Notes: generated by a model from the sequence alone, not told the origin. 64,000 bases of DNA from Paracoccus halophilus (GCF_000763905.1 NZ_JRKN01000013.1:1-64000); one strand, 5' to 3'. Numbered from the stretch's first letter, positions 36,201-44,857 are shown. Program-made: numbers and translations.

Positions 36201-39200
36201 GGTATTCAGCACACCCGTGGTGTCATTGGCGAGCACGCCCACCCGGCCGCCAAGCGTCGCGCTGCCGGCATTGTCGAGCCTCACGATGGTGCCGGTCCCG
36301 GTGACCGTGCTGTCTGCGGCATTGGTCAGCGTGCCGCTTATCACGCCGCCGTCGATCTCGGTCGTGGCCGCGAACCGATCGTCGCCATTGTTCAACCCGC
36401 CAGTCAGCCTGCCCTCGATCAGCGCCGTGCCGCGATTCTTCACCACCGTGCTCGCGATCAGCTTGCTCTCGGCGGCAACGGTCAGCACCCCGCGGTTGAC
36501 GATCTCGCCCGCCACCGAGCCGGCCAGCACCGCCCTGCCGTTATTCGTCAGCCCGCGGGTCAGCGTGCCGCTGCCTTCGATCAGGCCTTTGCCCCGGTTG
36601 GTGACATCGCGGCTGATCGTGCCGCCGTCCAACTCGGTGGTGCCGGAATTGTCCAGCCCGCCCTCAAGCGTTCCGGTGATCGTCGCGCTGCCCCTGTTTT
36701 CTACCGCCGCGTCCGAAGTCAGCGTGCTGCCGACGGTGACCGTCAATGTCCCGCTATTTCCAAGCGAGGCAACCGTCAGATCACCGCGCGTTGTCAGCGC
36801 CCCGTTATTGGTCAGCCCGCCGGTCAGCGTGCCGCTGCCTTCGATCCGGCCTGTGCCCCGGTTGGTGACATCGCCGCTGATCGTGCCGCCGTTCAGTTCA
36901 ATGGTGCCGGAATTGTTCAGCCCGCCGGCAAGCTCGCCCGCCAGAACCAGTGCGCCGCTGTTCGTCACCACGTTATCCGAGATCAGGGCCCCCGCGCCCC
37001 CGATATCGAGACTGCCGATATTGCTGAGCCGCTGAACATCCAGAGTGCCGCTTTGCGTCATGGTGCCATAGTTGACGACAGTGCCCTGCACCTCTCCGTC
37101 AAGCGCCAGTTCCACGGCGGAATTGTCCGCGCCATCGGTGCCGTTGGTGATATCGCCGATCACGGTGCCCGTGCCGGTCAGGCTGCCATCGTTCTGCACG
37201 TCTCCGGTCAGGCTGCCGCCCTGCATCGACACCGTGCCGCTATTGTCCAGCCCTCCGGTCACCACCCCGGTGGCGGCAATCGTCAGCGACGCGCTGTTGT
37301 CGATGCCGCCGGCCGAGGTCAGCTGCCCGCCGACGACCAGCTCGGCATCGTCCTGATTCACCACCGAATTCGCCGAAACCGAGGTGCCGTCGGCGATGTC
37401 GAACTGGCCCGAGCCGGCATTCGTCAGCCTGTCCACCCCGGTCAGATTGCCCGCGGAATCGGGATCGGTGCGCAGCAGGAATTCGCCCTGGTTGCTGACG
37501 TCGCCGCCATTCATGTTCAGGGTGGCCGAGACATTGACCACGCCGGTATCCATGTTGAACAGGCCGCCCGTCTCGAACTCCGAATCTTCGCTGTAGACCA
37601 GCCTGTCGTGATTTTCGAGATCGCCGATCACCTCGACATTGGTGATCGTGCCCGAAAGGTTGACGAACCGCTCGGTCTCGATCCGCATCGTGTTCGCGCC
37701 GGTGCCATTGACATCGGCGTTGTTCACGAAACGACCATTGACGGTCAGCGTGACATCCAGCCCTGCGGTCGAATCCAGCGTCACGAGATTGTTGTTGGTC
37801 AGATCGCCGGTGATCTGCGCATCCGAGATCACGGTCATCGCGCCGTCATTGACGATATCGCCGGTGATCGCGGCGCCATCCAGCGTCAGGCGGGCGCCGT
37901 TTCCGTTCAGCAGCCGGTCATCGGGATCGGTGCCGGTGATCTCGACCGAGCCCAGGACCTCCATCTCGTCCGAGTTGACGATCCCGCCCGCCGAAACCAG
38001 CGACCCGGCCACGCTCAGCATGCCGGAATTGTCGATCACGCCGTCCGAGGTCAGGCGATCCCCCGCGTTTACCGTGGTCTGGCTCCCGGCGAATGTCGTC
38101 AGGCTGCCCAGCGTGACATCGCCGGCGGTTTCGACGGTGCCTTGGTTCCTCAGCCCGCCCTGAATGTCCCCGGCAATGTTCATTTCGCCGGTATTTTGGA
38201 CATTGGCGGTGATGACCGCATCGGCGCCCATGTTCACCGTGCTGCCGCCGGCATTGACCAGCCCGCCGACCAGCGTGCCGTCCAGATTGAGCGTCGCAAC
38301 CGCATTGTCGCCGTTGGTGACGGCGGCGGTCAGCGTATCACCGGCGGTGACCGTCAGCTCGCCGTCATTGATCACCGCGACCGCCGTCAGATCGCCGCCG
38401 GTGACCAGCGTGCCCTCATTCTGCAGGGTGCCGCCTGCCCCCGGCGCGCGCGCGCGGATCTCGCCCGAGAACGAGCCGCTGCCCGTGTTCAGGAAATTGC
38501 CGATGATCGTGCCGCTGCCTTCGATGCTGCCATTGCTGGTCAGGTCGCCGTCCAGCGTGCCGCCGGAAAACTGCACGACACCGCCGCTGATCAGATCGCC
38601 GTTCAGCCTGCCCGCGGATCCGTCCTCCGAGACAAGCTCGGTCCGGCTGTCGCCCGAGGCGATGACCCTGCCGTTCAGCGTGCCGGTGACGGCCAGCCGT
38701 CCGGCATTGTCGATATCCTGATCGACGCTCAGCTCGGCACCGGCGCGCACGCTCACCAGACCGGTGGCGGCGTTGCTCAGTTCAACCATGTCGGTATCGT
38801 CGCCGTCCTGAGAGACGGCGACGAACAGGTTGCCCGAATTGGTGACGCTGCCCGAGATGTCGCCGGCAACCGTCGCCTGGCCCAGATTGTTCAGACTGCC
38901 GGTCACATCGCCCAGCAGCGCGATCTCGGCGCCGGCCCGGTTGACGACGCTGCCATCAACCGCGTTGCGCACGCGGGTATTGCCGCTATTGTCGATGGCG
39001 CCCTCGACCAGGCGGTCAAAGATGACCTGGCCCGGACCCGACACATTGATCGTGCCGCTCGACTGGACAGAAGACCGGACTTCGAGCTGGGACCCCGCCG
39101 CAACCGAAAGCGAGAGTGTGGCCGCCGTGCTTTGCAACTGGCCGCCATTGATCCGGAAAAACCCCGAATCAACCTGAAGGCCGGCCACGTCGGGCAAATC

Positions 39201-39521
39201 GCCCCCAACAAGGCTGAGGGTGATCGGCTGCGTCTCGGTGCTGGGCACCGGGTTGTTGCTTTCGGTCAGGATGCCGATCTGGTCGCTTGGCAGCACCCCC
39301 GCGTTCTGGCCGCTTGCATCCACCCAGATTTCGCTGTCGCCAGCCCAATCGCCGGATTGCGTTTCGATGGTTCCGTCGCCGGGCGCGACATTGTCCAGAT
39401 ACATCTGCGCATGCGCGACACCCGCCCCATAGGTCAGGGAGGACACGGATATCAGCGCGGTGGTGAGAAGCAGACGGGAACGGCAGAACAGACGTGTGGC
39501 GTTACAGGCAATCGGCAACAT
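33243..39521 (-). CDS. Giant autotransporter adhesin-like protein
   Basis: A 2092-residue type V secreted protein. An extended signal peptide (about 1-39, ending AHA) is followed by a passenger of roughly 1770 residues built of short Asn/Gly-rich beta-helix repeats (NNGTL, GGLTNNG, NSGT types). The last 280 residues form an autotransporter beta-barrel ending in phenylalanine (LRWQF), the usual signal for outer-membrane insertion. Cysteines are almost absent from the passenger. Its place between the T6SS envelope operon and tssK is odd; nothing ties it functionally to T6SS. It likely mediates adhesion or aggregation. Near-identical tandem repeats are listed separately. Confidence 0.9.
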   Translation of the reverse strand: MLPIACNATRLFCRSRLLLTTALISVSSLTYGAGVAHAQMYLDNVAPGDGTIETQSGDWAGDSEIWVDASGQNAGVLPSDQIGILTESNNPVPSTETQPITLSLVGGDLPDVAGLQVDSGFFRINGGQLQSTAATLSLSVAAGSQLEVRSSVQSSGTINVSGPGQVIFDRLVEGAIDNSGNTRVRNAVDGSVVNRAGAEIALLGDVTGSLNNLGQATVAGDISGSVTNSGNLFVAVSQDGDDTDMVELSNAATGLVSVRAGAELSVDQDIDNAGRLAVTGTLNGRVIASGDSRTELVSEDGSAGRLNGDLISGGVVQFSGGTLDGDLTSNGSIEGSGTIIGNFLNTGSGSFSGEIRARAPGAGGTLQNEGTLVTGGDLTAVAVINDGELTVTAGDTLTAAVTNGDNAVATLNLDGTLVGGLVNAGGSTVNMGADAVITANVQNTGEMNIAGDIQGGLRNQGTVETAGDVTLGSLTTFAGSQTTVNAGDRLTSDGVIDNSGMLSVAGSLVSAGGIVNSDEMEVLGSVEITGTDPDDRLLNGNGARLTLDGAAITGDIVNDGAMTVISDAQITGDLTNNNLVTLDSTAGLDVTLTVNGRFVNNADVNGTGANTMRIETERFVNLSGTITNVEVIGDLENHDRLVYSEDSEFETGGLFNMDTGVVNVSATLNMNGGDVSNQGEFLLRTDPDSAGNLTGVDRLTNAGSGQFDIADGTSVSANSVVNQDDAELVVGGQLTSAGGIDNSASLTIAATGVVTGGLDNSGTVSMQGGSLTGDVQNDGSLTGTGTVIGDITNGTDGADNSAVELALDGEVQGTVVNYGTMTQSGTLDVQRLSNIGSLDIGGAGALISDNVVTNSGALVLAGELAGGLNNSGTIELNGGTISGDVTNRGTGRIEGSGTLTGGLTNNGALTTRGDLTVASLGNSGTLTVTVGSTLTSDAAVENRGSATITGTLEGGLDNSGTTELDGGTISRDVTNRGKGLIEGSGTLTRGLTNNGRAVLAGSVAGEIVNRGVLTVAAESKLIASTVVKNRGTALIEGRLTGGLNNGDDRFAATTEIDGGVISGTLTNAADSTVTGTGTIVRLDNAGSATLGGRVGVLANDTTGVLNTSAGTGNLRVSGLVNNGQVTVAAGTVLSTDPEDANSRITNNSRLTIAGSVHGDITNGDASNTASTVLSGGTVSGLLTNARGSSVSGNGTIVRLDNAGSATLGGRVGALENDATGVLNTSADTGNLRVSELVNNGRVTVAAGTVLSTDPRDEDSRITNNSRLTIAGRVRGNIVNGNGRNAASTVLSGGIVNGLLANARGSAVTGTGTITNLDNAGSATLGGRVGALENDATGVLNTSVDTGNLRVSALVNNGQVTVAAGTVLSTDPRDEDSLITNNAGLTIAGRVRGNIVNGNGRNAASTVLSGGIVHGRLTNAASSSVSGTGTIASLVNAGTATLGGRVTGNLTNQSGGTLGVIGTLSVRGALRNDGGAGLNVAQGRSLSVADGLTNALEGEVQLDGAITGAVGNSGSFTQAATGLLEGSLTTDGEADLAGRIDGDLIYLGGELLLSDTFSVSGDLQLDSNYNIAAGQRVTAGRTVVGGDDVELGLRGRLDGDLLNNGSVNVDGRGVAVSGRLTNDGVINLEDNLAGDTLRVGGLDGSGEYRLDIDVAARSTDRIVINGGAATGLYALELNFVDENAVLASDNRLTLMDVDEAFRAENSFDFSHSDLPSISERIVYSVEQLGRGGDVVLVSQTNPAIGALFGNVALTQSLIGSVINRPTSPFVTALAYEDEQKPCGVGSWGRVTGGHATADGSTSNGISRVSSEITADYYGMQVGTDLACFDDRFGGWDMAFGVLGGINRGDTNQPVYAIDPNNSRSLSGTLTSYNSTDFEQRYVGVYATATRGAFQADLQYRIEKTDFTIENNPVAGRAGLGLSETDFSSDAWTLSGSVSYGVLIGESGWAVVPTLGFAWSEMSTDSIAFDDGYRVIFDDSSRKIGFVGATLAKTFVQQSENSALSTFVTGTWYKDFADPTISVFRRDNDAEFTPQRLESENLGSYGEISIGANWIKVLGPKSRGRQLSAGARIDARYGDRLDSVGVSGQLRWQF
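35189..36241 (-). repeat. Three tandem 351-bp repeats in the autotransporter passenger
   Basis: Exact period of 351 bases (117 codons). The landmark CCCGGCCGCC recurs at 35189, 35540, 35891 and 36242, giving three full units and the start of a fourth that fades out near 36340. Long stretches are nearly identical between units, for example the block around 35301-35350 and its copy around 35652-35701. The period is in frame, so unit gain or loss would lengthen or shorten the adhesin without breaking it. Confidence 0.88.
36561..36929 (-). repeat. Pair of about 105-bp repeats 264 bp apart
   Basis: Positions 36561-36665 recur at 36825-36929 with few differences (both begin CAGCGTGCCGCTGCCTTCGA). 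The spacing of 264 bases is in frame. This marks an older, more diverged duplication in the same passenger. Confidence 0.75.
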
Positions 39522-39698
39522 CGGCGGATGTCTTCTTTCAGCAAGGAGGCAGTGGCAGCGCGATAGTTGAATATTTACAGCCTAGGGTTACTTTGCTTGT
39601 CCCGGCGAATACAAGGGCAGATACGCGCATATATGCGGTTTTCAGGGCGATTCTGGCCCGGCAAACACAGGTTTACCAAGGGTCAAGATCGGGGCATG
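39522..39698 (-). promoter_or_regulatory. AT-rich region upstream of autotransporter
   Basis: This 177-base gap precedes the autotransporter start and contains AT-rich sequence (39570-39640), including TGTAAATATT on the leftward strand as a possible -10 region. It suggests that the autotransporter has its own promoter instead of being read through from the envelope operon. Confidence 0.4.
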
Positions 39699-41867
39699 TC
39701 AACCCTTGCGGTCCGGGCGCAGGCGATCCATCTCGGCCATGAAGGCGCGCAACTCGGCCGAGGCGGGCAGTTCGGGCACGACCGTCATGGCCGGCGCGGC
39801 GGCGCCGCTCATCCGGCGCTCGGCCCAGTTCTGCAACTGGCCGATGGACCAGCCGCGCAGAAACGGATTGGCCGAGACCACCGCCGCGCCCATCACCTCG
39901 TGAACCTGCTGGCCGGGATCCGCGCGCAGCGCCAGATCCGCCCCGGCCGGGCCAAGGAAATGCGCCAGATACAGGCGCCCGGCGGAAATCGAATGGCCGC
40001 GCGCCCGCAGATAGGCCTCGTTCTCCTGCGCCAGGCGACGAACCATCCGGCGCGACATCTCGGGGTCGAGCCGCAGGTCCAGCAGCTCGCGCCGCGTCAT
40101 GCCGGCCACCAGATCGGGGCGATAGCTGCGCATCATCCGCAGCCAGGTGCTTTCGATGAACTGCCCCAGCCCGGTGGCGGTGGAGCGCGGATTGCGGGCC
40201 CGCGCATTGCCCGCGCTTTCGACCCGGATGATATGGCCGATCAGCGATTCGATGGAATCCGAGGCAAGAACCTCGGTTCCGGCACCGAAATAGGGCAGCG
40301 GATCGACCGGCCGGCCATCCTTGAGCAGCGCGAAGGACAGGCCCGGCTGCTGCCCGCCGGACGGCGGCCCGATCTGGCCCAGCACCGCGCCCCGGGCCAG
40401 CTGCGCGCCCTCGGACAGGCGCGGCGAGGGCGCGCCCAGCCCGGCATAGCGGCTGACCAGCCCGTCCTCATGCGTGATCTCGACCCGGCCGGGGTCAAGG
40501 GCGGTGACCCGCCCGGCCGCGGCGGCCAGCACCGGGCTGCCCTGCGGCGCGGTCCAGAAGACCCGGCCGCGCCCGGCATCGCCACCCGCCTCTGCGGCTG
40601 GCACGAAGCGTTGCGACAGCACGCCGCCGACCGGCGGCAGCAGCCCCGCCAGGCCGGCGGCGCGCAGCTGCACGCGGGCGCCGGGGGCGTAGCATTCAAA
40701 GCCCTCGGGCGCGGGGACGACATAGCAGCGCCTGTCCCCCGAAGGGCCGGTGACGCCGACGAACAGGACCGCGCCGGGGCGGATCGCGGCCTCGGCCGAA
40801 TAGATCAGCGTCAGCCGGTCGTCGTCATCGGCATAGCCGTCAAGGTCATGGACCTGCGACATCAGGGCCAGCGCCTCGCCGATGATCTCGGGCGGCACGT
40901 CGTTGCGCAGGGCGGCCGAATAGATCACGTCGAGCAGCCGCTGCTGGCCCTGCGGCGCGGTGGCGCCGCGCTGCATCAGATCGGCAAGCAGCGGCTGGTC
41001 GGCCCAGGCATCGGCCGCCGGCACAAGCTGGCCCGCCGCCGACAGCGCCAGCGAACCGACAAAGCCCCGCGTGTCGTAGAGCGACAGCTGGATCACCTCG
41101 CGGCGCGCGCCGCCCGGACGATAGCGCAATGCCAGCACCGCGCCGGCGGGCAGCGATTCGTCAAGGTCAAGCTGCGTGCGCAGGCGCGCGCCAAGCTGCT
41201 GCGCCTGCCCGGCATCGAACCCGTTTTCGGCCAGCAGCGCCTCGGGGGCTATGGGCCGGGCGGTTTCAAGGATCAGTTCGCGCCAGAGCGGCGCGCGATA
41301 GGCCGCGTCGCGCAGAAAGGCCACGCCCGAGGCGGCCAGCTGCGCATCCCCCGGACCCGGCAGCACCTCGGCGGCCGCGCCGGCATTCATCAGCCGCTCG
41401 CGGCTGCGCTCGGCCTGAAACAGCGCGAATTCCTCGCGCGTCGAGGGCAGCGCCGCGACCAGCCGGCGATCGCGCGGGATCAGGCGGCTGTCCAGCACCG
41501 CAAGCTGCACGGCGGGCGTCGCCACGCGGCGCGAGGCGGCCAGCGCGGCAGGCGCGGGCACGAGGGTTTCACCCTGCGTCGGGCCGTCCTCATTCGCCGG
41601 GATGATCAGCGGATCGCCTGGAATATCGGCAAAGGTATCGCTGCCCCGGACCGGCGCGATGTCGAACTGGGCCTCGACCTGCGCCATCATTTCGGGGCCG
41701 CCATCGCGAAACCAGACCCGCAGCTGCGGCCCGAACTGGCGCCAGCCAAGCCCCGCCAGAAGGGCCAGCAGCACCAGTCCGGCCCCGGCGCGGACCGCCC
41801 GGCCACGGCGGCGGCGACGGCGCGCCACCCTGCCCATCTGACGAAAGCGGGGATCGATCTCGGTCAT
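39699..41867 (-). CDS. Degenerate M23-like domain fused to lytic transglycosylase
   Basis: A 722-residue protein with an arginine-rich N-terminus and one membrane segment (about 26-40), so anchored in the inner membrane facing the periplasm. Residues of about 420-540 follow the M23 peptidase pattern (VLAAAAGRVTALDPGRVEIT, then SRYAGLG), but the expected zinc ligands are missing: YAHL reads YAGL and the HLHF position reads GLSFALL. The C-terminal part is an SLT lytic transglycosylase with catalytic E550 in RVESAGN and the T-G-LGQF motif. It probably opens the cell wall for the T6SS complex. It ends a three-gene operon, five bases after the preceding stop. Confidence 0.82.
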   Translation of the reverse strand: MTEIDPRFRQMGRVARRRRRRGRAVRAGAGLVLLALLAGLGWRQFGPQLRVWFRDGGPEMMAQVEAQFDIAPVRGSDTFADIPGDPLIIPANEDGPTQGETLVPAPAALAASRRVATPAVQLAVLDSRLIPRDRRLVAALPSTREEFALFQAERSRERLMNAGAAAEVLPGPGDAQLAASGVAFLRDAAYRAPLWRELILETARPIAPEALLAENGFDAGQAQQLGARLRTQLDLDESLPAGAVLALRYRPGGARREVIQLSLYDTRGFVGSLALSAAGQLVPAADAWADQPLLADLMQRGATAPQGQQRLLDVIYSAALRNDVPPEIIGEALALMSQVHDLDGYADDDDRLTLIYSAEAAIRPGAVLFVGVTGPSGDRRCYVVPAPEGFECYAPGARVQLRAAGLAGLLPPVGGVLSQRFVPAAEAGGDAGRGRVFWTAPQGSPVLAAAAGRVTALDPGRVEITHEDGLVSRYAGLGAPSPRLSEGAQLARGAVLGQIGPPSGGQQPGLSFALLKDGRPVDPLPYFGAGTEVLASDSIESLIGHIIRVESAGNARARNPRSTATGLGQFIESTWLRMMRSYRPDLVAGMTRRELLDLRLDPEMSRRMVRRLAQENEAYLRARGHSISAGRLYLAHFLGPAGADLALRADPGQQVHEVMGAAVVSANPFLRGWSIGQLQNWAERRMSGAAAPAMTVVPELPASAELRAFMAEMDRLRPDRKG

Positions 41868-41871
41868 TCGC

Positions 41872-42660
41872 CTAGCGGTAGATGCCCGCGCCGGTGAATT
41901 TGGGATTGATGGTCACGGTTCCGGGCTTCTGCGCCGGCTGGGCCGGTTGCTGTGCCGCCGCCGGCCGGCGCTTGACGGCCGCCGCGCGGCCAGCGCCACC
42001 ACCCGCGCCGGCCCGCGGCTGCCGTGGCGCGGCCGGGGCCGCCACGGCGGGCGCCGGGCGGGCGATTTCGGGGCAGGTCACCTCGCCACCGCGAAGGATG
42101 GCGCGGTAGAGCGGCACCCCGGCCGCCGCCGCGATCTCGATCTGCGCGGCGTCGCGCCAGCGCTCGACCGCGCGCTCGGAACCAGCCCCCCAGGCGCCGT
42201 CGATCCGGCCGTCATAGCAGCCCAGCCGCAGCAACTCGGTCTGCAGCGCCTCGGCCAGGCGATCCTCGCGCGGATCGAAAACGCCGCGCCCCAGCAGCCG
42301 CTCGAACAGGGCCGGATCGCGCTGGCGGATCGCCTCGCGCGCGGCAAAGGGCATGCCAAGCGCGCCGCGCGGACCGATGCCGGCGAGGATCGCCAGATCG
42401 CCCACGATGATCGACGGCCGGGGCATCCCCGCCGCGCGCGGCTGCGCCGGAAGCGCGCCGTCATCGTAACCGACCGGCAGGGCCGGCCCCGCGGCCTGAA
42501 TCGCCGCGCCCTCGGCGGCGCCGATCACCAGTTCCGAGGGCAGCGCCGAGATCACCAGCCCGGACCCCTCCTGCGGCTGCGCCGGCGCGGCCAGCAGCAG
42601 CCAGCCAGCCAGCGCGAGACTGCCGCCAAGGATCCTCGGGATGTCCGGTCGCCTGTCCAT
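41872..42660 (-). CDS. Exported peptidoglycan-binding-like protein
   Basis: A 262-residue protein with an N-terminal signal peptide or anchor (LAGWLLLAAPAQPQ). A peptidoglycan-binding type 1-like motif occurs near residues 145-165 (LGCYDGRIDGAWG, then a GSERAVERW segment). The last 60 residues are Ala/Pro/Gly/Arg-rich and probably disordered. It is encoded between the DUF1036 protein and the transglycosylase, so a role in positioning the envelope machinery on the cell wall is likely (inference). Confidence 0.7.
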   Translation of the reverse strand: MDRRPDIPRILGGSLALAGWLLLAAPAQPQEGSGLVISALPSELVIGAAEGAAIQAAGPALPVGYDDGALPAQPRAAGMPRPSIIVGDLAILAGIGPRGALGMPFAAREAIRQRDPALFERLLGRGVFDPREDRLAEALQTELLRLGCYDGRIDGAWGAGSERAVERWRDAAQIEIAAAAGVPLYRAILRGGEVTCPEIARPAPAVAAPAAPRQPRAGAGGGAGRAAAVKRRPAAAQQPAQPAQKPGTVTINPKFTGAGIYR

Positions 42661-42669
42661 GCACCTTTC

Positions 42670-43161
42670 TCAGTTCGGTCGCGGCGTGACGAATATAGTC
42701 CAGCTTGATTGCATCCCGGTGTCAATCTCGGCGAAACGGGCATCCAGATAGCCGCGCAGCAGGCAATCCTGCTGGCCGCTGATCTCGAATCGCCTTGGCG
42801 CCACGCACATCGGAATCGACCCCGCCAGGACGTCATTACCGAAAACATCGGTAGCAAAGACATAATAATAACGTGACCCCAGCGATTCGCGCTGCAAAGT
42901 CGCGCATTGGTTGGGCGCCACCCGCCACCAGCCCCGCGTCAGAAACGCCTGCCCCTCGCCGGGCTCGGCCAGCGCGACGTTCAGCACCTCGAAGGACTGG
43001 TTGCACAGGCGCAGCTCGGCCGCCGCCCCGGCCGCCCCCGCCAGCAGGATCGATCCGGCAAGCGCGGCGCAGCGGATGCGCTTCAACTTCAGGTTGACAG
43101 GCCACCGATTGAGCAATGTATTCTGCCGTGTTACAGCCCAAGGGCATAAATGGGATTTCAT
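42670..43161 (-). CDS. DUF1036 exported protein
   Basis: About 163 residues. The ELRLCNQSFEVLNVAL start of the mature part, the GWWRVAPNQC motif and the YYYVFATD segment fit DUF1036, a family of small exported proteins of unknown role. The signal peptide (RIRCAALAGSILLAGAAGAAA) is preceded by an unusually long tail if the ATG at 43161 is used. A TTG at 43086 would place the start just before the signal, but has no clear ribosome site, so the start is uncertain. First gene of the leftward envelope operon, divergent from the Exb operon. Confidence 0.7.
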   Translation of the reverse strand: MKSHLCPWAVTRQNTLLNRWPVNLKLKRIRCAALAGSILLAGAAGAAAELRLCNQSFEVLNVALAEPGEGQAFLTRGWWRVAPNQCATLQRESLGSRYYYVFATDVFGNDVLAGSIPMCVAPRRFEISGQQDCLLRGYLDARFAEIDTGMQSSWTIFVTPRPN

Positions 43162-43277
43162 GACCATGAAACCGATCCTGACCCTGTCCGCAACCGTGCG
43201 GCGTTCCGGCACCGGCTTTTCGCGCCTGGCGTTGATGCTGCCCCCAACATGTAACCCCATCCTCTGAAAGGAACGCC

Positions 43278-43721
43278 ATGTCGCGCAATTTCGGAATGTT
43301 GCTCGTGTCGCTGTCACTTGCCGTCGCGGCGCCGCTTGGCGCGCAGGAAACGGCCGCCCCCGCCGGCAAGGTCATGCTGGAGCTCAACGGTGCCGTTGAC
43401 ACCGAAACCGGGGCCTGCCGGCTGACGGTGGTGACCACGAACCGGCTGGACCAGGCCATTCAGCGGGCCGCCTGGCAGGTCGCCATCTTTGACAGGCAGG
43501 GCGTGGTGCAATCGCTGCCGATACTTGATTTCGGCGGCATGATCGCCGGCAAGACCAAGGTCGCGATGTTCGAGCTGCCGGAACGCAAATGCGCCGATAT
43601 CGGCCGCATCGTGGTCAATGACGTGGCCGAATGCAGTGGCCCGGACAATACCGATCTGCGCGATATCTGCCTGGGCGGCCTGGCCACGCAGACACGGACG
43701 GATATCGATTTCGGCCTGTGA
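43278..43721 (+). CDS. Small exported protein of unknown function
   Basis: A 147-residue protein with a clear signal peptide (1-22, ending LGAQ). I do not recognise the family. The mature part reads like one beta-sandwich domain and has cysteines in CRLTVV, RKCAD, AECSG and RDICLGG, so one or two disulfides are possible. A GAAAGGAA ribosome site precedes the ATG. It is the first gene of the ExbB/ExbD operon: the next ATG overlaps its stop as TGATG. Confidence 0.7.
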   Translation: MSRNFGMLLVSLSLAVAAPLGAQETAAPAGKVMLELNGAVDTETGACRLTVVTTNRLDQAIQRAAWQVAIFDRQGVVQSLPILDFGGMIAGKTKVAMFELPERKCADIGRIVVNDVAECSGPDNTDLRDICLGGLATQTRTDIDFGL

Positions 43722-44359
43722 TGCGTTGGGATCTGCCTCTCACCACCTGGGCCGTCTTTGCCGCTCTGGCGGCGCTGTCGGTGCTGACGCTGACCGTCGT
43801 CATCTTCAAGGTGGCGCAGTTCCGCCGCATGGGCGTCGGCGGGCACGGGCTGGGTGAAACCATCCTGAACGACTGGCTGAACGGCCGCCCCGACGAGGCG
43901 CAGCGCAAGGCGCAGGAGGGCCACACCGTCCTGTCGCGCGTTCTCGGGGCGGTCATGTCGGGGCTGCGCGCCCGGCCGGGAGATCCGGCCTATGGCGAGG
44001 AACTGGCCCGGCAGGTGGCGCTGTCGGAACTGGTGCGGATGGGATCGCGCATGCGCCTGCTTGAGGCGGTGGTGCAGATGGCGCCGATGCTGGGCCTTCT
44101 GGGCACGGTGATCGGCATGATCGACGCCTTCGGCAACCTGGCGCTGAGCCAGCAGGCATCCGATCCGCGGCTGCTGGCGGCCGGGATCTGGACGGCGCTG
44201 ACCACCACGGCGGCGGGGCTGTCGATCGCGCTGATCGCCTATTTCGTGCTGGCCTGGCTGGACGGCCGGATCGAGGATGAACGCCAAAGCATCGAACTGG
44301 CCGTTTCCGCCGCGATCCACGGCCGGATCGCGAAGCAGCTGCCGCCGGAACGGGGCTGA
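43721..44359 (+). CDS. exbB: MotA/TolQ/ExbB-family proton channel
   Basis: A 212-residue inner-membrane protein with three membrane segments (about 9-30, 108-132 and 148-175) and the signature QMAPMLGLLGTVIGMIDAF. This family forms the channel pentamer that, with ExbD, turns the proton gradient into mechanical work across the envelope. The frame opens at 43631, but the ATG at 43721 overlaps the preceding stop and gives the proper first membrane segment. It lies inside the T6SS locus with two ExbD genes and a TolA-like partner. Confidence 0.92.
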   Translation: MRWDLPLTTWAVFAALAALSVLTLTVVIFKVAQFRRMGVGGHGLGETILNDWLNGRPDEAQRKAQEGHTVLSRVLGAVMSGLRARPGDPAYGEELARQVALSELVRMGSRMRLLEAVVQMAPMLGLLGTVIGMIDAFGNLALSQQASDPRLLAAGIWTALTTTAAGLSIALIAYFVLAWLDGRIEDERQSIELAVSAAIHGRIAKQLPPERG

Positions 44360-44362
44360 AGG

Positions 44363-44857
44363 ATGCAGGCGGCGCAATCCCTGATGCGCCAGCCCGGCCT
44401 TGACCTGCCGATGCGCCGGCGCCGGGCGGTCCGCTTTTCGATGACCGCGCTGGCCGATGTGCTGTTTCAACTGCTGATCTTCTTCATGCTGTCGTCGAAC
44501 CTCGCGGCCTATTCGTTGCTGCCGCTGCGCAGCGGCGCGCTGCAGGGCGAGGGCGGTGCGGGAACGGCGCCCGCCGCCGGCGCGAAGGTCGTCGCGGCGC
44601 AGAATACCGCCATCTGGACGCTGAATGTCGACGGCATCACCGCCGCCGGCCAGCGTTTCGGCATCGACCGGCTGGCGGGGCTGGCCGACGCGCTGGCGGC
44701 GCAGGACACCCGCCATGTACTGATCATCCTGCGCCCCGAAGTGCCGGTGCAGGACGTGGTCACCGTGCTCGAGGCGCTGGCCGCGCGCGGCATCGGATCG
44801 GTCCAGATCGCCGAGGCGCCGGCATCGCCCGCCAGCCCGGCGGGGACCGCGCCATGA
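44363..44857 (+). CDS. exbD: ExbD/TolR-family protein with channel aspartate
   Basis: A 164-residue single-span inner-membrane protein. The membrane helix (about 28-47) contains D32 in ALADVLFQLLIFFM, the protonatable aspartate essential in ExbD and TolR. The periplasmic C-terminus (HVLIILRPEVPVQDVVTVLEAL) is the typical ExbD fold. It starts three bases after the exbB stop and overlaps the second ExbD gene as ATGA. Confidence 0.9.
   Translation: MQAAQSLMRQPGLDLPMRRRRAVRFSMTALADVLFQLLIFFMLSSNLAAYSLLPLRSGALQGEGGAGTAPAAGAKVVAAQNTAIWTLNVDGITAAGQRFGIDRLAGLADALAAQDTRHVLIILRPEVPVQDVVTVLEALAARGIGSVQIAEAPASPASPAGTAP

Noticed and set aside
35189..36929. Regular repeats considered as a CRISPR array or mobile element
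   Set aside because: Units are 351 and 264 bases, in frame and translated as beta-helix repeats; there are no short palindromic repeats with unique spacers and no transposase.
36051..39566. Long + strand open frames opposite the autotransporter
   Set aside because: Their repetitive look is inherited from the repeats of the real gene; there is no signal peptide, domain or ribosome site.
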